Notes under the pieces: model-generated
The model's database searches: none
The model's input: the letters and a program-made list of their open reading frames with translations, nothing else
Told to the model about the DNA's origin: nothing
Shown: positions 27,819-37,172 of the stretch, in pieces
How positions within the stretch are numbered: position 1 is the first letter of the stretch
Layout: each line of letters starts with the position of its first letter
DNA from: Owenweeksia sp.
Lineage (GTDB): Bacteria > Bacteroidota > Bacteroidia > Flavobacteriales > Schleiferiaceae
NCBI GenBank assembly: GCA_002695025.1
Contig: NZNV01000023.1
Coordinates: 186,001-250,000 of the forward strand
Length of the DNA: 64,000 nt
Direction: 5' to 3'
Position numbers and translations under genes: made by a program

Positions 27819-28809
27819 TCAGTTCCTGAATCCTGAATTTTTCTGGCTGCTGTTGTTATTACCACTGCTCGCCTTCTGGATGTGGTATACCCGCAACCGC
27901 AAGAGCCCCGAACTGAAATTCCCGGGAGCTACGGGCATAGCCGATTCTAAGAATAATGTAATGGTGTTCCTGCACTACATCCCAGACCTTTTGCGGCTGG
28001 GAGCCATTGCCCTGGTCATCATAGGTTTGGCGCGACCGCGCAGCACCGAGGAAAACTCCAAGACCAAATCTTCTGAAGGTATTGACATTGTAATGGCGGT
28101 AGATGTTTCGGCCAGCATGCTGGCTCGTGACCTGCGCCCCAACCGCCTGGATGCCACCAAGGAAGTAGCCGCTGATTTCATCCAGGATCGGCCTAATGAC
28201 CGCATCGGACTGGTGGTATACGCAGGAGAAAGTTATACGCAAACACCACTCACCAGTGATCATAAGATCCTGCTAAACAGCCTGAAGAGCCTGAAATACG
28301 GACTTATTGAAGATGGAACTGCCATTGGTATGGGACTGGCTACGGCCGTGAACCGCCTTAAAGAAAGCAAGGCCAAAGGCAAAGTGATCATTCTGCTTAC
28401 CGATGGAGAGAACAATTCCGGCCAGATAGATCCGCTTACCGCCACCCAATTAGCGGAGAGTTTCAACATCCGCACCTACACCATTGGTGTGGGAACGAAA
28501 GGTACAGCGCCTACTCCGGCAGCCTATGACTTTAGCGGAAATATTATTTACCGCAACATGCCCGTAAATATTGACGAGGAACTGCTGAAGAAGATAGCCG
28601 ACCAAACCGGGGGACGTTATTTCCGCGCCACTGACAACAGTAAACTCAAGGAGATATATAGCGAGATCGATAAGCTGGAAAAGACCAAATTACAAGAACT
28701 GAAGTTTTACTCCTATGACGAGAAATTTGAGCAATACATTCTCATTGCCTTTGGCCTGCTGGCATTGGAATTATTGCTGCGTTACACCGTATTAAAGAGC
28801 TTTATCTGA
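27808..28809 (+). CDS. batA: BatA, VWA-domain membrane protein
   Basis: 333 residues: an N-terminal helix (11-26), a second at about 62-76, a VWA domain with MIDAS motif DVSAS (99-103) and LLTDGENN, and a C-terminal helix near 312-330. BatA and BatB pair in the inner membrane with periplasmic or cytosolic VWA domains. The Bat set is linked to aerotolerance in Bacteroides. The stop and the batB start share bases (TGATG). Confidence 0.93.
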   Translation: MWSNQFLNPEFFWLLLLLPLLAFWMWYTRNRKSPELKFPGATGIADSKNNVMVFLHYIPDLLRLGAIALVIIGLARPRSTEENSKTKSSEGIDIVMAVDVSASMLARDLRPNRLDATKEVAADFIQDRPNDRIGLVVYAGESYTQTPLTSDHKILLNSLKSLKYGLIEDGTAIGMGLATAVNRLKESKAKGKVIILLTDGENNSGQIDPLTATQLAESFNIRTYTIGVGTKGTAPTPAAYDFSGNIIYRNMPVNIDEELLKKIADQTGGRYFRATDNSKLKEIYSEIDKLEKTKLQELKFYSYDEKFEQYILIAFGLLALELLLRYTVLKSFI

Positions 28810-29858
28810 TGTACGAATTGGATAATCCATATTACCTATACCTCCTGGCTGCCGTACCGGTAGTTGTAGTATTGTTTATTGCCATGATGGCCTGGAAGCG
28901 CAGGATCCGAAAGAGGTTTGGAGATACTCGCCTGTTACGTGAGCTGGCCCCGGAGCGTAGCTCCAACAAACCACTTCTTAAGATGGTACTGGCCGTTATT
29001 GCCATAGCCGCCCTGTCCATTGCGTTGGTAAACCCCAAAATAGGATCGCGGCTGGAAACTGTGAAGCGCGAGGGTGTGGATATTGTATTTGCGCTGGACG
29101 TAAGTAAGAGTATGCTGGCGGAAGACATTCAGCCCAACCGCCTGGCCAAAGCCAAACAGCTTATTTCAAGAACCCTGGATGAGTTGGTGAGTGACCGGGT
29201 GGGCATTATCATCTATGCCGGACAGGCGTATCCGCAGTTGCCCATCACTACAGATTATGGGGCTGCGCGTCTCTTCCTCCAGTCGGTGGACACAGAAATC
29301 ATCCCCACCCAGGGCACGGCCATTGCGGAAGCTATTGAACTGGCTACTGAATATTTTGACGATGAAGACCAGAAGAACCGCGTTCTGGTATTGCTCAGTG
29401 ATGGTGAGGACCACGAAGAGGGTTACGAGGAGGCCACTCAAAAAGCCAAGGAAAATGGCATTACTATTTTAACGGTAGGCATAGGAACGGCTCAAGGTGC
29501 CCCCATCCCCGATATGCGCAACGGCTATCGTATCGGATATAAAAGGGATGAAGCCGGAGAAGTGGTGGTGACGCAGTTGCAAACCGATATTCTGAAGAAA
29601 ATTGCCAGCCAGTCCAACGGGGAATATGTAAACGGTTCCAATACCCGCCAGGTGGTGAAGTTTTTGATGGACACCATTGCTGATATGGAAAAGAAAGAAT
29701 TTGAAAGCCAGGTGTTTTCAGATTATGAAGACCAGTTCCAATGGTTTTTAGGTATAGCTTTGCTTTTCCTGGTACTGGATACATGTATACTGGAGCGTAA
29801 AACGCAATGGTTTAAAAGATTGAATCTTTTTGAGAAGAATGAAGAGGATACTAAGTAG
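28809..29858 (+). CDS. batB: BatB, VWA-domain membrane protein
   Basis: 349 residues with the same layout as BatA: helices near 8-27 and 58-75, a MIDAS motif DVSKS (97-101), LLSDGEDHEEG, and a C-terminal helix. It is a clear paralogue of BatA. Its 3' end overlaps batC by about 20 bases, which suggests coupled translation. Confidence 0.93.
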   Translation: MYELDNPYYLYLLAAVPVVVVLFIAMMAWKRRIRKRFGDTRLLRELAPERSSNKPLLKMVLAVIAIAALSIALVNPKIGSRLETVKREGVDIVFALDVSKSMLAEDIQPNRLAKAKQLISRTLDELVSDRVGIIIYAGQAYPQLPITTDYGAARLFLQSVDTEIIPTQGTAIAEAIELATEYFDDEDQKNRVLVLLSDGEDHEEGYEEATQKAKENGITILTVGIGTAQGAPIPDMRNGYRIGYKRDEAGEVVVTQLQTDILKKIASQSNGEYVNGSNTRQVVKFLMDTIADMEKKEFESQVFSDYEDQFQWFLGIALLFLVLDTCILERKTQWFKRLNLFEKNEEDTK

Positions 29859-30630
29859 TTTGCTATTGCTCATAATGGGCTCAATGGGTTATGCCCAGTC
29901 GTACCGTGGCGAGGTAAGCCAAGGCAACGAGGCATACGCTAAAGAAGACTATGCGGAGGCGGAAGTAGCTTATCGCAAATCACTGGACGAAAACGAAAAT
30001 CCAGTGGAAGGCACCTATAACCTGGCCAATTCACTATATCGCCAGGAGCGTTGGGAAGAAGCCGAGGCACAATACCGAAAGTCAGCCGAAATGAGCAATG
30101 ATCCTTCTGTGAAGGCCCAGGCTCTGCATAATCTGGGCAACACCTATATGGCCCAGGAAAAACTGGATGAGGCTATTAAGGCCTATAAGAGCTCCCTGAA
30201 ACAAAATCCGCGCGATAATGAAACCCGTCACAACCTGGCAAAGGCGCTGAAACAAAAGCAACAACAACAGCAGCAACAGCAACAAAACCAAGATCAGAAA
30301 CAGGACCAGGACCAGAAGAACCAGGATAAGAAGGATCAAGAAAAACAGGACCAAAAGGATAATAAGGACAAACAGGATCAACAAAATCAGGATCAGAAGG
30401 GTGACGAGCAAAAAGACAAAGGTGACCAACAAAAGGATCAAGACCAGTCCAAGCCTGACCAACCCAAGGATGATCAGCAAAAAGGACAGGCTCCGCGCAA
30501 GGATAAGATCTCAAGGGAAGATGCCCAGCGACTCCTGGAAGCATTAAGCCGCGAAGAACAGGACCTGCAGAAAAAACTGAACGAGGAAAAGATCAAGACC
30601 AAACCCATTAAAACGGATAAAGACTGGTAA
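29839..30630 (+). CDS. batC: BatC, TPR protein with Q/K/D-rich tail
   Basis: 263 residues from the ATG at 29839; a TTG at 29830 is also in frame. A signal peptide (ending YAQS) is followed by about three TPR repeats (to about 140). A strongly low-complexity region of Gln, Asp, Lys and Asn then fills about residues 145-220, and a short helical end closes the protein. This tail is usual for BatC. The repeat DNA (CAA/CAG rich) is a likely slippage site. The protein should be periplasmic and may bridge the Bat complex. Confidence 0.9.
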   Translation: MKRILSSLLLLIMGSMGYAQSYRGEVSQGNEAYAKEDYAEAEVAYRKSLDENENPVEGTYNLANSLYRQERWEEAEAQYRKSAEMSNDPSVKAQALHNLGNTYMAQEKLDEAIKAYKSSLKQNPRDNETRHNLAKALKQKQQQQQQQQQNQDQKQDQDQKNQDKKDQEKQDQKDNKDKQDQQNQDQKGDEQKDKGDQQKDQDQSKPDQPKDDQQKGQAPRKDKISREDAQRLLEALSREEQDLQKKLNEEKIKTKPIKTDKDW

Positions 30631-30632
30631 CA

Positions 30633-32393
30633 ATGCAAAGAATACTACTGGTCATACTACTGGCTTTCAATGCCCTTTTAGTACAGGCGCAGGTAAGCTT
30701 TAAAGCCAATGCCAACCGAACTACCGTAGGTAAGAATGAACAGTTTACGGTAGAGTTCAAGGCCAACTCCAAGGGCAATAATTTTCAGGCTCCAAGCTTT
30801 GAGGGTTTCCGGGTATTGGGTGGACCTAATACATCCGTTTCCAGTTATATGGATAATTACGGGATGCGGTTTAACGTCAGCTACAGCTACGTGCTACAGC
30901 CCCGTGAGGTGGGCACCTACGAGATAGGCCCGGCCAGCATGGAAATTGACGGTGAAACCTACCGCACCCAGCCCCTTACGATTACCGTTGAGCAAAGCAG
31001 TCCCCGCGCCAATGATCCGGATGACCCTTACAGCGTGGCGGCATCCAATGCTTTTCTGCGGGTCATCACTTCCAAGACTTCTGTATACCAGGGCGAGCCG
31101 CTGGTTGCTTCCTACAAACTGTATTTCAAGACCAATATCAGCCGCCCTGAACTCCTGGATGAACCGGACTTTACCGGCTTCTATAAAGATAATGTGGATC
31201 TGAAACGTATTGACACTGAACAGGACATGTACCAGGGCGAACGTTATACCACCGGTATCATCCGCCAGGTAGTACTGATACCGCAGCGTAGCGGAAGCAT
31301 CCGCCCGGGCCTGGTAGAGGTGAAAATACCTACCCAGGTGCCTAGCAACAGGCGTGATTTCTTCGGACGCAGGGTCACACAAACCATCAATCAAACGGCT
31401 TCGGAGAACTTTCCCACCATCAACGTAAAACCACTACCGGAAGCAGGAAAACCTTCTGGCTTTGCAGGAGCCGTTGGCCGGTATACCATGGATGTAAGCC
31501 TGAGCCGTAATGAGCTCAGCGCTAATGAATCGGTTACACTGAAAATTACCATTAAGGGAGAAGGAAACCTCAAATTGCTGGACGTTCCCACACCAGAGAT
31601 CCCCAACGCCTTTGAAGCTTACGACCCCAAATTCTCTGAAAAGATAAATGTGGGGGCCTATGGCATGAATGGCAGCAAGACCTTTGAGTATTTGCTGATA
31701 CCACGCTACGGAGGCACCTATAAGATTCCACCGGTGGAGTTTTCGTATTTCGACCCGCGCACCGAGCGCTACGAAACCATACGCTCAGAAGAGTTTGAAG
31801 TAAAGGTAAGTGGCGCTCCCGCCCAACCTGGACAAACCAACGGAGGAATTGCCGCTTCGCCCCAGGAGGATGTGAACTTCCTCGGTAAGGACATTTTGTA
31901 CATCAAAACCAATCCTGGGAACCTGCAAAGAGCGGGTGAGTCTTTCCTCGGGTCTGTTTTCTTCTATGGAATTCTGGGTGGTATAGGCCTGAGCATGGCC
32001 GGTATGCTGGTATTTTTCTTTGCCGTAAGCAACCGACAAACCGACATAGCTAAGGTGCGGCAAACCAAAGCCGGTAAGGTAGCCCGTAAACACCTTAAGG
32101 AAGCGCATCAGCAACTCCAGACTAATGATAAGGATGCTTTTTACAACGCTCTTTCCACAGCATTATGGGGTTATTTTTCCGACCGCTTCAATATTCCCCA
32201 GAGTAAAATGAGCAAAGACACCATCCGGGAGGAATTGCTTACCTGCAATATTGATGAATCTCTGGCCGCCCGTACCATTGATATGATGAACCGTGCCGAG
32301 CTGGCTCGTTTTACTTCGGCCGGAGTATCGGATCCCCGTTCGGATTATGACGAAACCGCCCGTTTGATCACTGAAATTGAAGGCAAGCTATGA
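30633..32393 (+). CDS. batD: BatD
   Basis: 586 residues: a signal peptide (to about 19), tandem Ig-like beta domains (VSFKANANRTTVGKNEQFT is the typical start), one membrane helix near 442-465 and a cytosolic helical tail. This is the full-length BatD (oxygen tolerance) family. The gene overlaps batE by the ATGA at 32390-32393. Confidence 0.92.
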   Translation: MQRILLVILLAFNALLVQAQVSFKANANRTTVGKNEQFTVEFKANSKGNNFQAPSFEGFRVLGGPNTSVSSYMDNYGMRFNVSYSYVLQPREVGTYEIGPASMEIDGETYRTQPLTITVEQSSPRANDPDDPYSVAASNAFLRVITSKTSVYQGEPLVASYKLYFKTNISRPELLDEPDFTGFYKDNVDLKRIDTEQDMYQGERYTTGIIRQVVLIPQRSGSIRPGLVEVKIPTQVPSNRRDFFGRRVTQTINQTASENFPTINVKPLPEAGKPSGFAGAVGRYTMDVSLSRNELSANESVTLKITIKGEGNLKLLDVPTPEIPNAFEAYDPKFSEKINVGAYGMNGSKTFEYLLIPRYGGTYKIPPVEFSYFDPRTERYETIRSEEFEVKVSGAPAQPGQTNGGIAASPQEDVNFLGKDILYIKTNPGNLQRAGESFLGSVFFYGILGGIGLSMAGMLVFFFAVSNRQTDIAKVRQTKAGKVARKHLKEAHQQLQTNDKDAFYNALSTALWGYFSDRFNIPQSKMSKDTIREELLTCNIDESLAARTIDMMNRAELARFTSAGVSDPRSDYDETARLITEIEGKL

Positions 32394-33133
32394 AGAACTT
32401 ACTGCTAATTATGGCCATCCTGCTTGGTTTCAGAGCATCTGCCCAAGATCCCGAAACGGATTTTGAAAAGGCCAATGCCGCCTATAAGGAGGAAAAATAC
32501 AGTGAAGCGCTCAACCTTTACAAATCCATCCGTGAAAGCGGTTATGAAAGTGCGGAACTGTATTACAATATGGGTAATACCTACTTTAAGTTGGGGCAAA
32601 CCGCTCCTTCCATCCTTAACTATGAACGTGCCGCGCAGCTGGCACCTTACGATGAAGATATTCAGCAGAACCTGAAAATTGCCAACCAGGGTGTGATAGA
32701 CCGTTTTGAAGCTATGCCAAAACCATTAGTGCGCACCGCGTACCTCGGTATATTGCAACTGCTTTCTCCCTCCGCATGGGCATGGACGGCTATTGTGTTC
32801 TTTGGCCTGTTGGCCATTGGCCTGGCGCTTTACCTCTTTACTGCTTCCCGCAGGCCGGGCTTTATCCTCGGCTTTTTCGGGTTAGTATTGGGAGTTATTT
32901 CCCTGGCACTGGCCTTTGCCCACGAATCCTACCTGCGTAATCATAAGCCGGCCATTGTAATGGTACCGAGCAGCTATGTAAAAACCGCTCCCAGCAGCAC
33001 GGCAGAAGACGCCTTTATCCTGCACGAAGGGACCAAAGCCGAGGTGACCGATTACCTGGAAGGCTGGAAAAAGATACGCCTGCCAGACGGCAAGATCGGC
33101 TGGATAGAAGCTGCAGATATTACAGAAGTCTGA
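32390..33133 (+). CDS. batE: BatE, TPR and SH3-like protein
   Basis: 247 residues: a signal peptide (ending ASAQD), two TPR repeats (about 20-100), two membrane helices (about 130-150 and 155-180), and a C-terminal bacterial SH3-like domain (VMVPSSYVKTAPS to the end). This is the last gene of the Bat operon. Confidence 0.9.
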   Translation: MKNLLLIMAILLGFRASAQDPETDFEKANAAYKEEKYSEALNLYKSIRESGYESAELYYNMGNTYFKLGQTAPSILNYERAAQLAPYDEDIQQNLKIANQGVIDRFEAMPKPLVRTAYLGILQLLSPSAWAWTAIVFFGLLAIGLALYLFTASRRPGFILGFFGLVLGVISLALAFAHESYLRNHKPAIVMVPSSYVKTAPSSTAEDAFILHEGTKAEVTDYLEGWKKIRLPDGKIGWIEAADITEV

Positions 33134-33186
33134 AGCGCGACATTTAACTCAGGGCCATGCCTTTACCTTTGGGTAAAAAATCAGGG

Positions 33187-33603
33187 ATGAGCTCAACCAA
33201 CCGTATTATTTCGTGGATCGCCCGCCTGGTAGCGGCAATCATTCTCTTCCAAACTCTCTACTTTAAGTTTACCGCCCAACCGGAAAGCGTTTACATCTTT
33301 ACCTCCCTGGGTATGGAACCCTGGGGGCGTATTGGCAGCGGTGTCACTGAACTTATTGCCGGTATCCTGCTCATCATTCCGCGTACAGCCTGGTTGGGTG
33401 CTTTCATCGCTATAGGAGTTATGGCCGGAGCCATTTTCTTTCACCTTACTGAACTAGGCATTGAAGTACAAGGTGATGGAGGCTTGTTATTTATCTTAGC
33501 CCTTATGGTTACAGCATGTAGCGCCATTACGGTATACCTGCACCGCCACGCTGTTCCGCTTATTGGAACAAACTCAGATCTCTGGCACCGAAATCCCGCG
33601 TAA
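33187..33603 (+). CDS. DoxX family membrane protein
   Basis: 138 residues from the ATG at 33187, with four membrane helices and the DoxX-type second helix segment GMEPWGRIGSGVTELIAGIL. The function of the family is broad and unclear. The gene is 53 bases past batE and could be read through from the Bat operon. Its last 30 bases overlap the convergent dGTPase gene. Confidence 0.75.
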   Translation: MSSTNRIISWIARLVAAIILFQTLYFKFTAQPESVYIFTSLGMEPWGRIGSGVTELIAGILLIIPRTAWLGAFIAIGVMAGAIFFHLTELGIEVQGDGGLLFILALMVTACSAITVYLHRHAVPLIGTNSDLWHRNPA

Positions 33604-34944
33604 GTTGCGGTAAAGCTCCAGCGCATAGTTGTCGGTCATGCCGGATACATAATCCAGAATACACATGATCTTCTCGTAAGCTGATGCATCTTCAGGATAG
33701 CGGTATTGCACTGGCATCAGGTTAAGGAGTTTCTTGTGCCTTTTTTCCTTTTCATCAGCCAGGGCCGCTTCCACCAGGTCTTCAATAAGACCGGACATGA
33801 TCCTGAAACCGGCCAGCTCAATTTTCACTACGCTGGAATGATTGTAGATGCGCGCCACAGAAACTTGTTCAATATGTTTCAAAGGCTCCTGCAAGGATTC
33901 GCAATGATCGATGAGTGCCCCCTTGAACTCTCCCTTAAGCAGGGCCTGGCGGTTATCAATAAACACCTTTGCACATTCCGTTACCAGAAAGTTGATGGTC
34001 TTGGCGCGCAGGTAGGCCACAGCCTCATTGGGATCGTTTTGAAGATTATCCAAATTGGATGATACCCGGCCCAGGTCTTCTTCCGGGTTCTTCTCCAGTA
34101 AGCCCATAAAAGCCTCTTTTACTTCAGCAAAGCTGAGGATACCCAGGCGATGCGCGTCTTCGTAATCGATAATGCTATAGCAAATGTCATCAGCTGCCTC
34201 TACCAGGTATACAAAAGGATGGCGGAAATACGCCATAGGTGAATCTTCTTCCTTCTTAAGGTGAAGCGTACTCACCACGTCCAGGAAAGTTTCCTTATCG
34301 GATTGAAAGAAACCGTATTTGGAGCGATGCTTGGGCCCTTTATGGATACGCCCGGTTGACTCGCAGGGATATTTCAATATACTGGCCAAAGTAGGATAGG
34401 TAAGCCGATAGCCTCCCTTTAAGCGGCCGTTAAACTGCCGGGTAAGGATACGCAGGGCATTGGCATTCCCTTCAAAATGGGTAAGATCTTCCCACTGGGC
34501 GGGGGTGAAAAGGTCCCGGAAAGCTTTATCATCAACCCTGTCCCTGAAGTGTTGCGAAATAGCTTCTTCACCACTGTGCCCAAAGGCAGGGTTTCCCAGA
34601 TCGTGCGCCAGGCAGGCGGTTGAGATCACATTCTTAAGTTGGTTACGGTAAAAGTCATGAGCTACCTCATCGGCTTTAATACCCGGCTCTTCCGCCAGGG
34701 CATCACCGGCTATTTTACCCAGCGAACGGCCTACACTTACTACTTCCAGGGAATGGGTAAGCCTGTTGTGTACAAAAACGTGCTCGGGGAGCGGAAACAC
34801 CTGGGTTTTATTCTGCAACCTGCGAAAGGCAGATGAAAAAATGATGCGGTCGTAATCCCGTTCGTATTCGGAACGTACGTTTTCAGTACCCTTTTCCATA
34901 CCAAAACGGTTGGAGGTAAAGCAGTTGAGCCAGGTCATTTCCAT
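33574..34944 (-). CDS. dgt: dGTPase (deoxyguanosinetriphosphate triphosphohydrolase)
   Basis: 456 residues, normal for the family. The HD-domain ligands are His64 in RLTHSLEV and His114-Asp115 in CLAHDLGNPAFGHSGE, and the N-terminal SAFRRLQNKTQVF is diagnostic. The enzyme splits dGTP to deoxyguanosine and triphosphate, controlling dNTP pools. It is cytosolic. Start at 34944, or at the Met two codons later, is uncertain. Confidence 0.95.
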   Translation of the reverse strand: MEMTWLNCFTSNRFGMEKGTENVRSEYERDYDRIIFSSAFRRLQNKTQVFPLPEHVFVHNRLTHSLEVVSVGRSLGKIAGDALAEEPGIKADEVAHDFYRNQLKNVISTACLAHDLGNPAFGHSGEEAISQHFRDRVDDKAFRDLFTPAQWEDLTHFEGNANALRILTRQFNGRLKGGYRLTYPTLASILKYPCESTGRIHKGPKHRSKYGFFQSDKETFLDVVSTLHLKKEEDSPMAYFRHPFVYLVEAADDICYSIIDYEDAHRLGILSFAEVKEAFMGLLEKNPEEDLGRVSSNLDNLQNDPNEAVAYLRAKTINFLVTECAKVFIDNRQALLKGEFKGALIDHCESLQEPLKHIEQVSVARIYNHSSVVKIELAGFRIMSGLIEDLVEAALADEKEKRHKKLLNLMPVQYRYPEDASAYEKIMCILDYVSGMTDNYALELYRNLRGISVPEI

Positions 34945-35207
34945 GCGGCTAAGTTGCGCAATGCTGGGGAAAGAAAAAAGAAATGATGTTAATTGGATAA
35001 GCCAGCATCCATTCCGGGCGCTACATCCAGGAACGGTTGTGAATGATCAAAGCCTGCAGTACCTGACAAATTCAGAAAATCATCAATAAATTGTTTTTAA
35101 AACATTTAAAATCAAATAATTGTGCCAATTCCACATGAAGGGTTATATAGAAATAGAATATGATAATGATCATTCTTTACCACCTGAAACCGTTGTACCT
35201 TAGTAGA

Positions 35208-35215
35208 TATATTTG
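35208..35215 (+). promoter_or_regulatory. Bacteroidota-type -7 promoter element for the TonB gene
   Basis: TATATTTG matches TAnnTTTG exactly and lies 13 bases before the ATG at 35229. The 284-base gap 34945-35228 that contains it is AT-rich and otherwise shows no gene. A minus-strand open frame near its left end has no start codon. Confidence 0.45.
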
Positions 35216-35228
35216 AATAGTTACCCTT

Positions 35229-35987
35229 ATGATGCCGCGCAAGTCCAAATGGGCTGATCTTGAACGCCACCGTACCCTTTTCTTTATGCTGGGGCTGGCA
35301 CTTTCTATGTTTGCCGTACTGATGATTTTCAATATCCGCACCTATGATAAAACGGACGACCGGATCGTAGAGCCTCCGGTAAAGGTGATCAGCGATGAAG
35401 AGATCCCGATCACATATAGACCCGAGCCAGCAGGGGCACCTCCCCCACCGGTAATTGAACAGATCAACGTTATCGAAAATTTTGAGGAGGTGGATACCGA
35501 GTTGGATATGATGGCCACGGAAACCGATGAAAATGAAGCGGTATACTCTCCCGTAGATCCGGGCGCACCGGTTGGAGAAGAAGGTATTAAATACATCGCT
35601 TACGAGGAGGAGGAACCTGAAGAAGTGCTCAACTTTGAGGTGGTGGAATCCGTGCCGGTATTCCCCGGCTGTGAATCCGCCAAAGGTAACGAGGAACGTA
35701 AACAATGTTTCCAGCAGCAGATACTGGCCTTTGTCCAAAAGGAATTCCAATACCCGCGCAGGGCGCTGGAAATGGGTTTACAGGGAAAGGTGTTCGTGGA
35801 ATTTATTATTGAGAAAGATGGCAGTATTTCCAACATCACGGTGATCCGTGGAGCCGACCCCATGCTGGACCGGGAAGCGGTAAGGGTTATTACCAACCTT
35901 CCGCATATTGCACCGGCCACCCAACGCGGTAAACCTGTACGTATGCGCTTTATCATGCCTATCACCGCAAGATTCCAGGAACGGTAA
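35229..35987 (+). CDS. TonB-family energy transducer
   Basis: 252 residues: a short cytosolic start, one membrane helix (about 17-35), a periplasmic linker with proline runs (PAGAPPPPVIEQI), and a C-terminal TonB domain (about 165-252) with GKVFVEFIIEKDGSI and PMRFIMPI-like strands. It should couple the proton gradient to TonB-dependent outer-membrane receptors. No ExbB/ExbD genes are next to it. Confidence 0.9.
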   Translation: MMPRKSKWADLERHRTLFFMLGLALSMFAVLMIFNIRTYDKTDDRIVEPPVKVISDEEIPITYRPEPAGAPPPPVIEQINVIENFEEVDTELDMMATETDENEAVYSPVDPGAPVGEEGIKYIAYEEEEPEEVLNFEVVESVPVFPGCESAKGNEERKQCFQQQILAFVQKEFQYPRRALEMGLQGKVFVEFIIEKDGSISNITVIRGADPMLDREAVRVITNLPHIAPATQRGKPVRMRFIMPITARFQER

Positions 35988-36020
35988 TACTAAATACGTT
36001 TCTTTTAGAGTCCAGGCCGT

Positions 36021-37172
36021 TCAGGTACTTCCAAAAAATGAAACTACCTTAAACTCTTCTTTTCCTTCGGTTCCGGTAGCATAGAAACCACCTGAACGTG
36101 TCCACGCATGCGCCTTTATAGGGGTTTTACTATCCTTCTCGCTTCGTACCCCAAAGTAAACGGTAGACGATATTTTCCGTCTGTTCAACATTAGCTTAAA
36201 AGCGAGCGCCTGCTCAAAACACATGCTACGAAAGGGTAACCTGGGGCTTAGCTTTTCCAGGCTGTTGCTGATCACTTTCACCTCTTCCAGTTGTGAGCTG
36301 GTAATAGTGGCCGGTGACTCCTGCATACGCACCCCTAAAAGCCCGGCTATCCTCCGGAAGGAAAAGCACACGATGAGCAGCCTGCATATAGCCAGGGTGA
36401 TGACCGCCTCAGATGCAATACGTTGTTCTTTTGGGTCCATATTCCTAAAGCTCCTGAATAGCCCTGACTGACCCTTTGCCTTTTTTACTGCAGTTTTATT
36501 AAGATGAGGAAAACTGGCATCTGGCACCGGTTTTTCCAAAAAACCGCACAACTGTTTCCAACCTTCACCTTTTTCAAGGTCCAGTACCAGCAATTTTTCC
36601 GGGCTGTTTGCAAAGTACTCCCTTACCTCGCAGTTGTGTTTTTGGTACCTCCTGAGATATAGTTGTTCGTGGCCCAGCGGAGAAGATTCTCCATAAATCC
36701 ATTCTCTCAATTTTGACGGACTATCGCCAAAATAATTCTTAACACTTTGGATCCAGGTGTCCTCATCCCGGATGGTTAAAATAAACTTACTACCCGGGAA
36801 ATGCTGGTCCAGCTCTTTATATATATGCGGCCAGGGATTGTCACAAAACGCATCATACCAGGGAACCACTTCAAAAAAGATATCTAAATCACCTGATTTT
36901 AAACGATCTGCAAAATCAACCTCGGGGAAATGCTTCTTCAGCATCCCAAACCGCCTGCATACCTTAAAGTCAAGCGTATTCAATGCTTTAGCAAGGCTGG
37001 TGGAACCTGTTTTGTGAAAGCCTATGCAAAATATTTTGGGCTTATCTGAAATCAAGAGTGCTATAGTACCGGGTTGACATTTTCTGGATAATTTTACAAA
37101 ATTAGGAACTACAGGCTTTGCCCTGGGAAAGTTCTTAAAAAGTGCCGGCACGGACAACTGAAAAGACAGCAT
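36021..37172 (-). CDS. Sulfotransferase fused to lasso-peptide B2-type leader peptidase domain
   Basis: 383 residues in one open frame. Residues about 45-215 form a sulfotransferase: strand KIFCI, PAPS loop HKTGST (53-58), and IRDEDTWIQSV as the 3'-phosphate region. Residues about 245-380 match the transglutaminase-like lasso B2 family (PF13471): helical RIASEAVITLAICRLL, then RLPFRSMCFEQALAFKLML with catalytic Cys318, SSTVYFGVR, and KAHAWTR with His355, ending in TGTEGKEEF and VVSFF. B2 proteins cut the leader from lasso precursors. The third catalytic acid is not obvious; Glu369 is a candidate. It shares its start codon bases with the divergent gene at 37171. Lasso genes B1, C and A are on the other strand at 44-46.5 kb. 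Confidence 0.82.
   Translation of the reverse strand: MLSFQLSVPALFKNFPRAKPVVPNFVKLSRKCQPGTIALLISDKPKIFCIGFHKTGSTSLAKALNTLDFKVCRRFGMLKKHFPEVDFADRLKSGDLDIFFEVVPWYDAFCDNPWPHIYKELDQHFPGSKFILTIRDEDTWIQSVKNYFGDSPSKLREWIYGESSPLGHEQLYLRRYQKHNCEVREYFANSPEKLLVLDLEKGEGWKQLCGFLEKPVPDASFPHLNKTAVKKAKGQSGLFRSFRNMDPKEQRIASEAVITLAICRLLIVCFSFRRIAGLLGVRMQESPATITSSQLEEVKVISNSLEKLSPRLPFRSMCFEQALAFKLMLNRRKISSTVYFGVRSEKDSKTPIKAHAWTRSGGFYATGTEGKEEFKVVSFFGST

Noticed and set aside
30082-30544. Open frames opposite batC, rich in Leu, Ile and Val or Pro
   Set aside because: They are by-products of the Q/K/D repeat read on the other strand; batC is clearly the real gene.
34945-35100. Minus-strand open frame of about 35 codons ending in GMDAGLSN
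   Set aside because: There is no start codon after the upstream stop and no recognisable motif; treated as chance.
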